64,000 bases of DNA from Mixta gaviniae. Its GTDB lineage: Bacteria; Pseudomonadota; Gammaproteobacteria; Enterobacterales; Enterobacteriaceae. Made by a program: the position numbers and the translations under genes. Below the pieces are notes generated by a model. That model made no database searches, was not told where the DNA came from, and saw nothing but the letters and a program-made list of their open reading frames with translations. Positions 32,283 to 40,714 of the stretch are shown one piece after another; position 1 is the first letter of the stretch; every line of letters starts with the position of its first letter. The DNA is taken from assembly GCF_002953195.1 (NCBI RefSeq), contig NZ_CP026377.1:1054001-1118000 (forward strand), read 5' to 3'.

Positions 32283-33681
32283 CAGACATGCTCCCTTTCG
32301 CCACCGGCGCTGCCGCAATGCCCATCTGCTCCAGCGCGCGGGCGGCACGCAGGCAGCGCGCCTCCTGAAACGGCGCGGCAATCAGCTGCACGCCGATCGG
32401 CAGGCCGCTGGCGGTTTGCAGCGGCACGGTCACCACCGGCAGGCCGAGAAACGAGATAGGCTGCGTCAGCATCCCCATGCTGGCGCGCACCGGCAGCGTC
32501 TGGCCGTTAATCGTCATGCTCTCCTGGCCCATCAGCGTGGCGCTGCAGGGCGTGGCGGGCGCAATCAGAATATCAACATCAGCGAACAGCGCCGTCACCT
32601 GCTGCTGAAAATGGCGACGAAAACGCTGCGCCTGCACGTACCAGGCGGCGGGCAGCATCGCCCCCGCCAGCAACCGCTCGCGCGACAGCGGCTCAAAACG
32701 TTCGGGCTGACTGCGCAGTAAAGGCAGATAGCGGTTACCCCCTTCCGAAGCAGTAATAATAAAGGCCGCCGAGCGGGCGATCTCCACCTCTTCTATGCTC
32801 AGCTCCTCGCTCGCTTCCAGCGCGCGCGCCACTGTCGCGACCGCCTGCTGCGCCTCCGCATCGCTCCACTGGCGGAAAAAGCCGCCCAGCACCGCGCAGC
32901 GCAGCCCCTCCATGCCGCGATGCAGCTGCCCGCTCACCGGCTGCACCGCCACGTTCGCCTGAAAGGCATCCTGCGCGTCGTGTCCCTGCAGCGCATCATA
33001 AACGTATGCCAGGTCTTCGCTGCGGCGGGCGAACGGGCCGATATGGTCAAGGCTGGCAACGAACGGATGGGTGCCGTGCCGCGACAGGCGGCCGAAGGTC
33101 GGCTTCAGGCCGAACACCCCGCACAGCGAGGCGGGTACGCGAATCGATCCATTGGTGTCGCTTCCCAGGGTAAAATGCGCCAGCCCGGCAGCCACGGCGG
33201 CGGCCGAACCGCCAGAGGAGCCGCCGGCGATACGCTGCACATCGTGCGGATTGCGCGTGGCACCGTAGTGGCTGTTCTCAGTGGTAAAGCCATAGGCGTA
33301 GGCATCCATATTCAGCATGCCGCTGAGCAGCGCGCCGGCCTGGCTTAGCGTCGCCAGCGCCCAGGCGTCATGCGCGGCGGGCGCGCTGTCGCTGAACAAA
33401 CTGGCACCCGCCAGCGTGGGATGGCCCGCCACGTCAAACAGATTTTTTACCGCATAAGGCACGCCGGCGAGCGGCGGCAGCGGCTGCCCCTCGCGCCGCC
33501 GTCGATCAAGGCGATCCGCCTCCCGGCGCATGCGATCGCCGACGATCGTTGTCCAGGCGTTCAGGCGCGGGTTCTGCTGCTCAATGGCGCAGAGAGTGGC
33601 GGCGGCGATCTCCGCCGCGCTCAGCTCGCCGCGCGCCAATGCCTGACGCAGCTGGCGAATAGAGAGTTCATGAAGCGTCAT
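32272..33681 (-). CDS. hpxY: HpxY, amidase-signature (AtzE-like) amidohydrolase
   Basis: 469-residue amidase-signature enzyme. The Ser-cisSer-Lys triad is intact: K79 (GVPYAVKNLFD), cis-Ser155 (GGSSGGSA) and nucleophile Ser179 (GSDTNGSIRVPA). It is part of hpxWXYZ, linked in Klebsiella to the end of urate catabolism, where HpxW cleaves oxamate. The precise HpxY substrate is not settled; a ureido or amide intermediate is likely. It overlaps hpxX by 4 nt and hpxZ by 11 nt. Confidence 0.85.
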   Translation of the reverse strand: MTLHELSIRQLRQALARGELSAAEIAAATLCAIEQQNPRLNAWTTIVGDRMRREADRLDRRRREGQPLPPLAGVPYAVKNLFDVAGHPTLAGASLFSDSAPAAHDAWALATLSQAGALLSGMLNMDAYAYGFTTENSHYGATRNPHDVQRIAGGSSGGSAAAVAAGLAHFTLGSDTNGSIRVPASLCGVFGLKPTFGRLSRHGTHPFVASLDHIGPFARRSEDLAYVYDALQGHDAQDAFQANVAVQPVSGQLHRGMEGLRCAVLGGFFRQWSDAEAQQAVATVARALEASEELSIEEVEIARSAAFIITASEGGNRYLPLLRSQPERFEPLSRERLLAGAMLPAAWYVQAQRFRRHFQQQVTALFADVDILIAPATPCSATLMGQESMTINGQTLPVRASMGMLTQPISFLGLPVVTVPLQTASGLPIGVQLIAAPFQEARCLRAARALEQMGIAAAPVAKGSMSDEL

Positions 33682-33863
33682 GCCTGATATACCCCCGCCA
33701 CATCCAGCCGCGTATCAAGCGGCAACGCCATCAGCGGCCCGGCCATCTGCGCGATGCGGGTAAACTGCGTCAGCAGTTCGGCGCGCCGCGCCTCATCCAG
33801 CTCCAGATCCAGCAACGCCTCCATCTGGCGCAGGTAAGCGGTCCAGTCAGTCGTGGTCTGCAT
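33678..33863 (-). CDS. hpxX: HpxX, small DUF4089 protein
   Basis: 61-residue helical protein (YLRQMEALLDLELDEARRAELLTQFTRIAQMAGPL). It resembles GatC-like companions that stabilise amidase-signature subunits and is always found next to hpxY. It lies 14 nt after hpxW with an AGGAGG ribosome-binding site, and its stop overlaps the hpxY start. Partnering with HpxY is an inference from the family pattern. Confidence 0.82.
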   Translation of the reverse strand: MQTTTDWTAYLRQMEALLDLELDEARRAELLTQFTRIAQMAGPLMALPLDTRLDVAGVYQA

Positions 33864-33877
33864 ATTTTCCTCCTTTA

Positions 33878-35464
33878 TCAGAAACCGGCCGCGCTGCCGT
33901 TGCTGCGCGGATCGAAAGCGCCTTCCAGCATGCCGTTGGTATGCCGCACGATAGCGCCGGCATGGCCCACCGCCTCGCTGAAGTCCGGCAGCGTCTCGAC
34001 TTCGTGGCCAAGCGCGCGCAGCTGTGCCAGCGTATCGGCGTGAAAGCGCCCCTCCAGCTTCAGCGAATCGGACGCCTGGCCCCAGGTGCGGCCCAGCAGC
34101 CAGCGCGGCGCGCTCACCGCCTCCTGCAGCGCCATCCCCTGAATCACGTGGCGCGTAAAGATTGCCGCCTGGGTTTGCGGCTGGCCGTCGCCGCCCATCG
34201 CGCCGTATACCATCACCCGACCATCTTTCAGGCGGGCGGCAGCGGGGTTCAGGGTGTGGAACGGCTGTTTGCCGGGCAGCAGCGTCAGCAGATGATTGGG
34301 TTCGAGGCTGAATGCCGCGCCGCGGTTCTGCCAGACGATGCCGGTATCGGGCAGCACCACGCCGCTGCCGAATTCGTGATAGATGCTCTGAATAAAAGAG
34401 ACCGCCATGCCGCTGCTGTCCATTACCCCCAGCCAGACGGTATCACCGGGGCCGCGTCCGCCCCCCCAGGGGGCGGCACGCGTCAGGTCGAGCTGGCGCG
34501 CGGTCTCCGCCAGCAGCCCGCTCTCCAGCAGCGCCTGCATCTCCTCGCGCATATGCAGCGGGTCAGTGATATAGCGGTCGCGCAGGGCGAACGCCTTTTT
34601 CGTCGCTTCGACAATGCGGTGGACGGTCTGGACTTCATCCGCCTGCGCCATCTCCAGGCTGTCGGTGATGCCGAGGATCGCCAGCGACACCAGCCCTTGC
34701 GTCGGCGGAGCGAGGTTATAAATGTCGCCGTGCTGGTGGGCGAGGTGCAGCGGCGCACGGCGTCGGGCGCGGTGGCGCTGCAAATCCTCCAGCATCACTG
34801 GCATCTCCAGTTGGGCCATGCCCTGCGCCAGCCGCTGCGCCAGCGGGCCGCGATAGAAGCTCTCCAGCCCGTATTCGCACAGTTCGGAAAGGGTGTCGGC
34901 CAGCGCCGGCTGCGTAAAGCGGCTGCCGGGACGCGGCGGCGCGCCGTCCGGCATAAAGAGGGCGGCGAAGCCGGGCTGGTCAGCCAGCTCGTGCGCCATG
35001 GCGGCGGTGGCGGCCGCCTGCGAAGCGGTAACCGGCATACCATCGGCGGCGTAGCGAATGGCGTCGCGCAGCAGGCGCGTCAGCGGCAGCGCGCCGCCGC
35101 CCAACTCGCGGGAAAGGTTCAGCGCGTCGGACCAGCCGCTGACGGTGCCGGCGACGGTCAGCGCCGCTTTCGGCCCGCGGTGGGGGATCCGCGTCATCCC
35201 CTGATAAAAGCTCGCCCCGGCGAGGGATCCGGCGGCGCCGCTGGCGTCGATGGCGACCGGCGCGCCCTGCGGCGGCACCACCAGCCAGAAGCCGTCGCCG
35301 CCGAGGCCGTTCATATGTGGATAGACCACGGCGATGGTCGACGCGGCGGCCACCATCGCTTCAATCGCATTGCCGCCTTCGCGCAGTACCGCCAGCGCGC
35401 TTTCGCTGGCGAGATGGTGCGGCGTCACTACCATCCCCTGCGGCGCCATATTACTCTGGATCAT
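33878..35464 (-). CDS. hpxW: Oxamate amidohydrolase HpxW (gamma-glutamyltranspeptidase fold)
   Basis: N-terminal-nucleophile hydrolase related to gamma-glutamyltranspeptidase, 528 residues. It is expected to self-cleave before T342 (GPGDTVWLG), which becomes the catalytic threonine. The GSGVV and FHTLNPAA segments line the active site. The Klebsiella homologue hydrolyses oxamate to oxalate and ammonia, the last nitrogen release of the pathway. No signal peptide is seen, unlike periplasmic GGT, which fits a cytoplasmic catabolic role. First gene of hpxWXYZ, divergent from hpxU, with a sigma-54-like promoter upstream. Confidence 0.88.
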   Translation of the reverse strand: MIQSNMAPQGMVVTPHHLASESALAVLREGGNAIEAMVAAASTIAVVYPHMNGLGGDGFWLVVPPQGAPVAIDASGAAGSLAGASFYQGMTRIPHRGPKAALTVAGTVSGWSDALNLSRELGGGALPLTRLLRDAIRYAADGMPVTASQAAATAAMAHELADQPGFAALFMPDGAPPRPGSRFTQPALADTLSELCEYGLESFYRGPLAQRLAQGMAQLEMPVMLEDLQRHRARRRAPLHLAHQHGDIYNLAPPTQGLVSLAILGITDSLEMAQADEVQTVHRIVEATKKAFALRDRYITDPLHMREEMQALLESGLLAETARQLDLTRAAPWGGGRGPGDTVWLGVMDSSGMAVSFIQSIYHEFGSGVVLPDTGIVWQNRGAAFSLEPNHLLTLLPGKQPFHTLNPAAARLKDGRVMVYGAMGGDGQPQTQAAIFTRHVIQGMALQEAVSAPRWLLGRTWGQASDSLKLEGRFHADTLAQLRALGHEVETLPDFSEAVGHAGAIVRHTNGMLEGAFDPRSNGSAAGF

Positions 35465-35498
35465 TGCGTTCCCTTATTGGCTCTGTTGATAAAAGCTA

Positions 35499-35514
35499 AG
35501 CAAGAGACGTTCCA
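35499..35514 (-). promoter_or_regulatory. Sigma-54 promoter candidate for hpxWXYZ
   Basis: Minus-strand TGGAAC-N5-TTGCT differs from the -24/-12 consensus at one conserved position and keeps GG-N10-GC. The predicted start lies about 25 nt before the hpxW ATG. Confidence 0.65.
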
Positions 35515-35584
35515 GGTTTGGCCATCCGGTTTCTGGCGCGATTTATGCTATGTTCTGGCTGAAACAAAAGTTACGGGGCGGGTT

Positions 35585-36424
35585 ATGACACAGCTTGATG
35601 AACGGCTCAGGCAACATTACGGGCAGCTTTCGCCGCAGGAGCAGCGCATCGCCGATTTTATCGTCGACCATTTCGACGATCTGATCGGCTATAACAGCGC
35701 CGAGCTGGCGCGCCTGAGCGGCGTCTCCAAGGCGACCGTCAGTCGCCTGTTCAGGCGGCTCGGCTACGAGAAATATAAGGATATGCGCGACGAGCTGCGC
35801 ACCCTGCGGCAGAGCGGCATGCCGCTGACGGACAGCCGCGAAGCGGCGCAGGGCAACACGCTGCTGGCGCGCCACTACAAGCAGGAGATGGCGAACCTGA
35901 CGCAGTGGATGAATCAGCTTGATCCGCAGCGGTTCAGCGAGGTGGTCGCCGCGCTGGGGCAGGCGCGGCGCATTTTTATCTTCGGTATGCGCAACGGCTG
36001 GCCGGTAGCGCTGCATCTGCGTCAGCAACTGCTGCAGGCGCGTCCGCAGGTGCATATTCTGCCGCAGCCGGGCCAGACGCTGGCGGAAGAGCTGGTGGAT
36101 ATCGCCGCCGACGATCTGGCGATTGTCGTCGCTTTCCGCCGCCGTTCGCGCATTATCAGGCCGCTGTTGCAGCAGCTGCAGCAGCAGAGCGTGCCGGTGC
36201 TGCTGTTATGTGAGCCGCAGGCGCAGGGGATCCTGCCGCTGGCACGCTGGCCGCTCTGCACGCCGCTGGACAGCGTCTCCGCCTTTGACAGCTACTCCGC
36301 TGCCATGAGCCTGGTGAACCTGCTGGCCAACGCCCTGCTGCATGAGGGGCTGGCGCAGGGACGTCAGCGCATTCACGCCATCGCCGATCTCTATCAACAG
36401 CTGGATGAACTCGAACAGCGCTGA
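35585..36424 (+). CDS. hpxU: RpiR-family transcriptional regulator HpxU
   Basis: 279-residue RpiR/MurR-type regulator. The N-terminal helix-turn-helix (about 1-80) contains IGYNSAELARLSGVSKATVSRLFRRLGYEKYKD, and a SIS domain (about 125-255) follows. It lies between divergent hpxWXYZ and the long allantoate operon, exactly where the RpiR-type repressor HpxU is described in Klebsiella, so a role as local repressor is likely. The start is ATG 35585; a much longer open frame upstream is antisense to hpxW and is not coding. Confidence 0.87.
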   Translation: MTQLDERLRQHYGQLSPQEQRIADFIVDHFDDLIGYNSAELARLSGVSKATVSRLFRRLGYEKYKDMRDELRTLRQSGMPLTDSREAAQGNTLLARHYKQEMANLTQWMNQLDPQRFSEVVAALGQARRIFIFGMRNGWPVALHLRQQLLQARPQVHILPQPGQTLAEELVDIAADDLAIVVAFRRRSRIIRPLLQQLQQQSVPVLLLCEPQAQGILPLARWPLCTPLDSVSAFDSYSAAMSLVNLLANALLHEGLAQGRQRIHAIADLYQQLDELEQR

Positions 36425-36428
36425 TGGG

Positions 36429-36443
36429 GCACCATTTTGGTGC
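36429..36443. promoter_or_regulatory. NtrC-binding palindrome upstream of the allantoate operon
   Basis: GCACCA-TTT-TGGTGC is a perfect match to the NtrC dyad (GCACCA-N3-TGGTGC). It lies 5 nt after the hpxU stop and about 140 bp upstream of the predicted sigma-54 start site, a normal enhancer distance. Confidence 0.82.
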
Positions 36444-36489
36444 TTTGCGCCGTTACGGCACAGCGCGCGCTTCTCTGTTATGTCGTCGC

Positions 36490-36524
36490 CGGCGGCCCGT
36501 TAACCGGGCCGTTGCGCGTTTTTT
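36490..36524 (+). terminator. Possible terminator of hpxU
   Basis: Inverted repeat CGGCCCG/CGGGCCG (36493-36499, 36505-36511) followed after seven bases by six T. It sits between the NtrC site and the sigma-54 promoter. Confidence 0.5.
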
Positions 36525-36552
36525 CCTGCCCGCTCTCTCCGCCTTCGCCACC

Positions 36553-36568
36553 TGGCACATTAGTTGCA
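36553..36568 (+). promoter_or_regulatory. Sigma-54 (RpoN) promoter of the allantoate/ureide operon
   Basis: TGGCAC-ATTAG-TTGCA is a full match to the sigma-54 -24/-12 consensus, with GG at 36554-36555 and GC at 36566-36567. The predicted start is near 36579, about 45 nt before the first gene. Together with the NtrC site it predicts nitrogen-starvation control. Confidence 0.85.
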
Positions 36569-36623
36569 AAAAGCTCAATGACGAACCTTTTGTTGCAACA
36601 CTTCACTCCGGGGCGAAACAGCG

Positions 36624-37412
36624 ATGAATAAATTAATCAGGGTCATGATGGGCGCGGCGTTAATGGTTATGCAACTCAGCAGCGCGCTGGCCGATGGGCT
36701 GCAGACCATTGAGCAACGCGGCGTGCTGCGCGTGGCGGTGCCGCAGGATTTCCCGCCGTTTGGTTCGGTCGGCACCGATCTGCAGCCGCAGGGCTATGAT
36801 ATCGATATGGCGAAGTACCTCGCCAGCCAGATGAAACTAAAGTTGCAGCTGGTGCCGGTCACCAGCGCCAACCGCGTACCCTACCTGCAAACCGATAAGG
36901 TCGATCTGGTGATCTCCAGCCTCGGCAAAAATCCCGAGCGCGCCAACGCCATCGATTTCAGCCGCGCCTACGCGCCGTTCTTTCTCGGCGTTTTTGGGCC
37001 GAAAGGCGGCCAGCCGCTGAGCGATGCGGCGGCGCTGAGCGGCAAAAGCATCGGCGTCACGCGCGGCGCGGTGGAGGATATGGTGCTGAGCAGCGTGGCG
37101 CCGAAGGCGGCGACAATAAAACGCTACGAGGATAACAACACCACGCTCTCCGCTTATCTCTCCGGACAGGTGCAGTACGTCGCCACCGGCAACCTGGTGG
37201 TGGCCGCCATCGCGCGCCAGAACGCCGCCAAAGCGCCGGTGGCGCAATTTATGCTGAAAGATTCGCCCTGCTATATCGGCCTGAAAAAAGGCGAGCCGGC
37301 GCTGAAGGCGAAGATCGACGCGCTGATTGAGCAGGGCATTCAGGACGGCACCCTCAACAAGCTGTCGCAGCAGTGGCTGAAAGCGCCGCTGCCGGCCAAC
37401 CTCGGCGCATAA
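36624..37412 (+). CDS. ABC transporter periplasmic solute-binding protein (amino-acid type)
   Basis: 262-residue family 3 binding protein with a Sec signal peptide (about 1-23, ending ALA). The mature N-terminus QTIEQRGVLRVAVPQDFPPFGSV is typical, followed by GYDIDMAKYLASQM and the hinge segment FSRAYAPFFLGVFG. It is the first gene of an operon with two permeases, an ATPase and allantoate-degrading enzymes, so its ligand is probably a ureide such as allantoate or a related purine breakdown product. It corresponds by position to the transport genes of Klebsiella hpxFGHIJK. Confidence 0.87.
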   Translation: MNKLIRVMMGAALMVMQLSSALADGLQTIEQRGVLRVAVPQDFPPFGSVGTDLQPQGYDIDMAKYLASQMKLKLQLVPVTSANRVPYLQTDKVDLVISSLGKNPERANAIDFSRAYAPFFLGVFGPKGGQPLSDAAALSGKSIGVTRGAVEDMVLSSVAPKAATIKRYEDNNTTLSAYLSGQVQYVATGNLVVAAIARQNAAKAPVAQFMLKDSPCYIGLKKGEPALKAKIDALIEQGIQDGTLNKLSQQWLKAPLPANLGA

Positions 37413-37422
37413 GGGCAGGGCG

Positions 37423-38088
37423 ATGAGCGGGCAACTCAACTTTAGCGCGCTGTGGCCTTACTGGCCGCAGCTGCTGGCGGGCGCGTGGGTCACTATCCAG
37501 CTAACGCTGTTGGCGACGCTCGGCGGTGTGGCGCTGGGCATCCTCGGCGCGGCGCTGCGCAGCGGCAAGCCGAACGGCCTGAGCCGGCTCTGGGGCGGCT
37601 ACGTCGAACTGATCCGCAATACGCCGTTCGTGGTACAGCTCTTCTTTATCGTCTTCGGTCTGCCGACGGCCGGCCTGAAGCTGACGGCTGGGGAGGCGGC
37701 GCTACTGGCGATGCTGATCAACCTCGGCGCTTACAGCACCGAGATTATTCGCGCCGGCATCCAGGCGACGCCGAAAGGGCAGTGGGAGGCGGGGCGCGTG
37801 CTGGGGCTGAGCTATACGCAAACCTTTCTGCGCATCGTGCTGCCGCCCGCCATGCAGCGTATCTATCCGGCGCTGGTCAGCCAGTGCATTATCGTGATGC
37901 TCGGCTCCTCAGTGGTTTCGCAGGTCTCTTATGAGGAGCTGACCTTCGCCGCCAGCCTGATCCAGTCGCGCACCTTTTTAAGTTTCGAAGTCTATCTGGT
38001 CTCGACGCTGATCTATCTGTTGCTGTCGATGATGATGCGCCAGCTGCTGCTGGCGGCGGGCCGGAAATGGTTTGGAGCCACGCGATGA
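37423..38088 (+). CDS. ABC transporter permease (HisM/GlnP type), first subunit
   Basis: 221-residue inner-membrane permease of the polar amino-acid family with about five membrane segments. The coupling loop EIIRAGIQATPKGQWEAGRVLG carries the EAA signature, and VELIRNTPFVVQLFFIVFGLP is the typical N-terminal family motif. It lies 10 nt after the binding-protein gene, and its stop overlaps the next permease start (ATGA). Confidence 0.9.
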   Translation: MSGQLNFSALWPYWPQLLAGAWVTIQLTLLATLGGVALGILGAALRSGKPNGLSRLWGGYVELIRNTPFVVQLFFIVFGLPTAGLKLTAGEAALLAMLINLGAYSTEIIRAGIQATPKGQWEAGRVLGLSYTQTFLRIVLPPAMQRIYPALVSQCIIVMLGSSVVSQVSYEELTFAASLIQSRTFLSFEVYLVSTLIYLLLSMMMRQLLLAAGRKWFGATR

Positions 38089-38741
38089 ACACCTTTACCG
38101 ACTGGGATATCGTGCGCAACCTGCTGCTGGCGGCGCGCTGGACGGTGCTGCTGTCGCTGACGGCGTTTCTCGGCGGGGCGCTGATGACGCTGCCGCTGCT
38201 GCTGCTGCGCCTGACGCGCCGTCGCTGGCCGCAGCGCCTGGTGCGCGGCTACACCGAGCTGTTTCAGGGCACACCGCTGCTGATGCAGCTGTTTCTCGCC
38301 TTTTTCGGCCCGGCGCTGTTCGGCTTCGACCTGTCGCCCTGGGCTGCCGCCGCGCTGGCGCTGACGCTCTACAGCAGCGCCTTCCTGGTGGATATCTGGT
38401 ACGGCAGCATCCGCGCGCTGCCGCCGGGGCAGTGGGAGGCATCGCGCTGCCTGGGGCTGCATTTCGGCCAGACGCTGCTGCGCGTGATCGCGCCGCAGGC
38501 GATGCGCATCGCCATCGCGCCCACCGTCGGCTTTGCGGTGCAGGTGATCAAGGGCACCGCGCTGGCGTCGATTATCGGCTTCGTCGAGCTGACCAAGGCC
38601 GCCACCATTCTCACCAACGTCACCTACCAGCCGTTCCGGGTTTTCGGGCTGGTGGCGCTGGGCTATTTCCTGATGTGTTACCCGCTGTCGCGCTACAGCC
38701 AGTATCTGGAGAAGAAATGCCATGCCGCTGATCACCATTAA
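38085..38741 (+). CDS. ABC transporter permease (HisM/GlnP type), second subunit
   Basis: 218-residue permease paralogous to the preceding one, probably forming a heterodimer. The family motif YTELFQGTPLLMQLFLAFFGP and the EAA loop (SIRALPPGQWEASRCLGL) are visible. Start at ATG 38085 in an ATGA overlap; an upstream in-frame GTG would extend into the previous gene. Its 3' end overlaps the ATPase gene by 20 nt. Confidence 0.9.
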   Translation: MNTFTDWDIVRNLLLAARWTVLLSLTAFLGGALMTLPLLLLRLTRRRWPQRLVRGYTELFQGTPLLMQLFLAFFGPALFGFDLSPWAAAALALTLYSSAFLVDIWYGSIRALPPGQWEASRCLGLHFGQTLLRVIAPQAMRIAIAPTVGFAVQVIKGTALASIIGFVELTKAATILTNVTYQPFRVFGLVALGYFLMCYPLSRYSQYLEKKCHAADHH

Positions 38742-39459
38742 TCAGGTTCAGAAATATTACGGCACCAACCATGTGCTGAAAGGCGTCGATTTGGATATCG
38801 AAGGCGGCGAAGTGATCTCGATCATCGGCCGCAGCGGCTCGGGAAAAAGTACGCTGCTGCGCTGCATGAACGGATTGGAGGGCTATCAGGAGGGCAGCAT
38901 CAAGCTGGGCGGCATGACCGTCACCGATCGCGAATCGCAGGCGCGCGAGATCAGCCGCTCGGTAGGCATGGTGTTTCAGAGCTTTAACCTCTTTCCCCAT
39001 ATGACGGCGCTGGAGAACGTGATGCTGGCACCGCGCCGGGTGTTGAAGATGAAGCCGGACGAATGCCGCGCGCTGGCGCGGCAGATGCTGGAAAAGGTGG
39101 GGCTGGGCGATCGCGTCGACTACTCCCCGGCGAACCTCTCCGGCGGCCAGCAGCAGCGGGTGGCGATCGCCCGTGCGCTGGCGATGAACCCGAAAGTGCT
39201 GCTTTGCGATGAGATCACCTCCGCGCTCGATCCCGAACTGGTGGGCGAAGTGCTAAAGGTGCTGGAGCAGCTGGCGGCGGAGGGGATGACGCTGATCCTC
39301 GTGACGCATGAAATGAATTTCGCCCGCGAAGTGGGCGACCGCGTGGTGTTTATGCACCAGGGGCGCGTCTGGGAGCAGGGCGAGAGTAAAACGCTGTTCG
39401 CCAGCCCACAGACAGCGGAGCTGAAACAGTTTATCTCTTCGGTTCGCGGACTTAACTGA
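38722..39459 (+). CDS. ABC transporter ATP-binding protein (amino-acid type)
   Basis: 245-residue ATPase of the GlnQ/HisP group. Walker A is GRSGSGKST, the Q-loop is in MVFQSFNLFPHM, the signature is LSGGQQQR, Walker B is VLLCDEITSALDPE and the H-loop is VTHEMNF. It energises the importer formed by the three preceding genes. The 20-nt overlap with the upstream permease suggests tight translational coupling. Confidence 0.93.
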   Translation: MPLITINQVQKYYGTNHVLKGVDLDIEGGEVISIIGRSGSGKSTLLRCMNGLEGYQEGSIKLGGMTVTDRESQAREISRSVGMVFQSFNLFPHMTALENVMLAPRRVLKMKPDECRALARQMLEKVGLGDRVDYSPANLSGGQQQRVAIARALAMNPKVLLCDEITSALDPELVGEVLKVLEQLAAEGMTLILVTHEMNFAREVGDRVVFMHQGRVWEQGESKTLFASPQTAELKQFISSVRGLN

Positions 39460-39472
39460 TAAGGAACGACAC

Positions 39473-40714
39473 ATGGATATCTCGCAATTCGCACAAATCA
39501 ATCCGCCGCAGCGCCTGTTGATGGGGCCGGGACCGATCAACGCCGATCCGCGCGTGCTGCGCGCCATGTCAACCCAGCTGATCGGCCAGTACGATCCGGC
39601 GATGACCCACTACATGAACGAGGTGATGGCGCTCTATCGCGGCGTATTCCGCACCGAAAACCGCTGGACGCTGCTGATCGACGGCACCTCGCGCGCCGGC
39701 ATCGAAGCGATCCTGCTCTCCGCCATTCGGCCGGGCGACAAAGTGCTGGTGCCGGTTTTCGGCCGCTTCGGCCACCTGCTGTGTGAAATTGCCCGCCGCT
39801 GCCGCGCGGAGGTGCATACCCTTGAAGTCCCCTGGGGCGAAGTGTTCACTCCTGACCAGATCGAAGAGGCGATTAAGCGCGTGCGGCCGCGCCTGCTGCT
39901 GACGGTGCAGGGCGATACCTCGACCACCATGCTGCAGCCGCTGGCGGAGCTGGGCGAAATCTGCCGCCGCTATGATGTGCTGTTCTACACCGACGCCACC
40001 GCCTCGCTGGGCGGCAACGCGCTGGAGAGCGACGCCTGGGGGCTGGACGCGGTCTCCGCCGGGATGCAGAAATGTCTCGGCGGGCCGTCCGGCACCTCGC
40101 CGGTTACCCTCAGCCCGCGTATGGAGGAGACCATTCGCCAGCGCAAACGCGTCGAGCAGGGGATCCGCACCGCCGCCCATCAGGATGGCGAGGATGAGAT
40201 GATCTGGTCCAACTATTTCGACCTCGGGATGATCATGGATTACTGGGGGCCGGAGCGGCTCAATCACCATACCGAAGCGACCACCGCGCTGTTCGGCGCG
40301 CGCGAATGCGCCCGGCTGCTGCTGCAGGAGGGGATGGATAACGCTATCGCCCGCCATCAGCTGCACGGCGAGGCACTGCTGCGCGGCATTCAGGCGATGG
40401 GGCTGGAGATCTTCGGCGATCTGCGCCACCGCATGAACAACGTGCTGGGGGTAGTGATCCCGGCGGGCATTAACGGCGAACAGGTACGCGCGCGGATGCT
40501 GGAGGATTTCGGCATCGAGATCGGCACCTCTTTCGGGCCGCTGATCGGCAAAGTCTGGCGCATCGGCACCATGGGCTACAACGCGCGCAAAGATTGCGTC
40601 ATGCAGACGCTCTGCGCGCTGGAGGCGGTGTTAAACCATCTCGGCTTTAAAACCGTTCAGGGCGCGGCGCTGCAGGCCGCCTGGGATCGCTATGCCAGCG
40701 AGGGAAGCGTATGA
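39473..40714 (+). CDS. hpxJ: Ureidoglycine aminotransferase HpxJ (class V PLP enzyme)
   Basis: 413-residue fold-type I class V aminotransferase of the alanine-glyoxylate/serine-pyruvate group. PLP binds K200 in SAGMQKCLGGPSG, with the cofactor aspartate in FYTDATASLGG. The Klebsiella homologue HpxJ moves the amino group of S-ureidoglycine to a keto acid, giving oxalurate. It precedes hpxK, whose stretch of the pathway yields ureidoglycine, and overlaps it by 4 nt. Confidence 0.88.
   Translation: MDISQFAQINPPQRLLMGPGPINADPRVLRAMSTQLIGQYDPAMTHYMNEVMALYRGVFRTENRWTLLIDGTSRAGIEAILLSAIRPGDKVLVPVFGRFGHLLCEIARRCRAEVHTLEVPWGEVFTPDQIEEAIKRVRPRLLLTVQGDTSTTMLQPLAELGEICRRYDVLFYTDATASLGGNALESDAWGLDAVSAGMQKCLGGPSGTSPVTLSPRMEETIRQRKRVEQGIRTAAHQDGEDEMIWSNYFDLGMIMDYWGPERLNHHTEATTALFGARECARLLLQEGMDNAIARHQLHGEALLRGIQAMGLEIFGDLRHRMNNVLGVVIPAGINGEQVRARMLEDFGIEIGTSFGPLIGKVWRIGTMGYNARKDCVMQTLCALEAVLNHLGFKTVQGAALQAAWDRYASEGSV

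Noticed and set aside
33878..35464. Periplasmic gamma-glutamyltranspeptidase (Ggt)
   Set aside because: No signal peptide, and it is encoded with hpxX, hpxY and hpxZ, which points to oxamate amidohydrolase.
33941..35584. Long open frame on the plus strand leading into hpxU
   Set aside because: It is antisense to hpxW, has arginine-, histidine- and glutamine-rich composition without any domain, and the conserved HpxU N-terminus starts at 35585.
37452..38731. Two long frames in a different register over the ABC permease genes
   Set aside because: They are alternate-frame shadows; the permease frames carry the EAA motifs and the operon overlaps.
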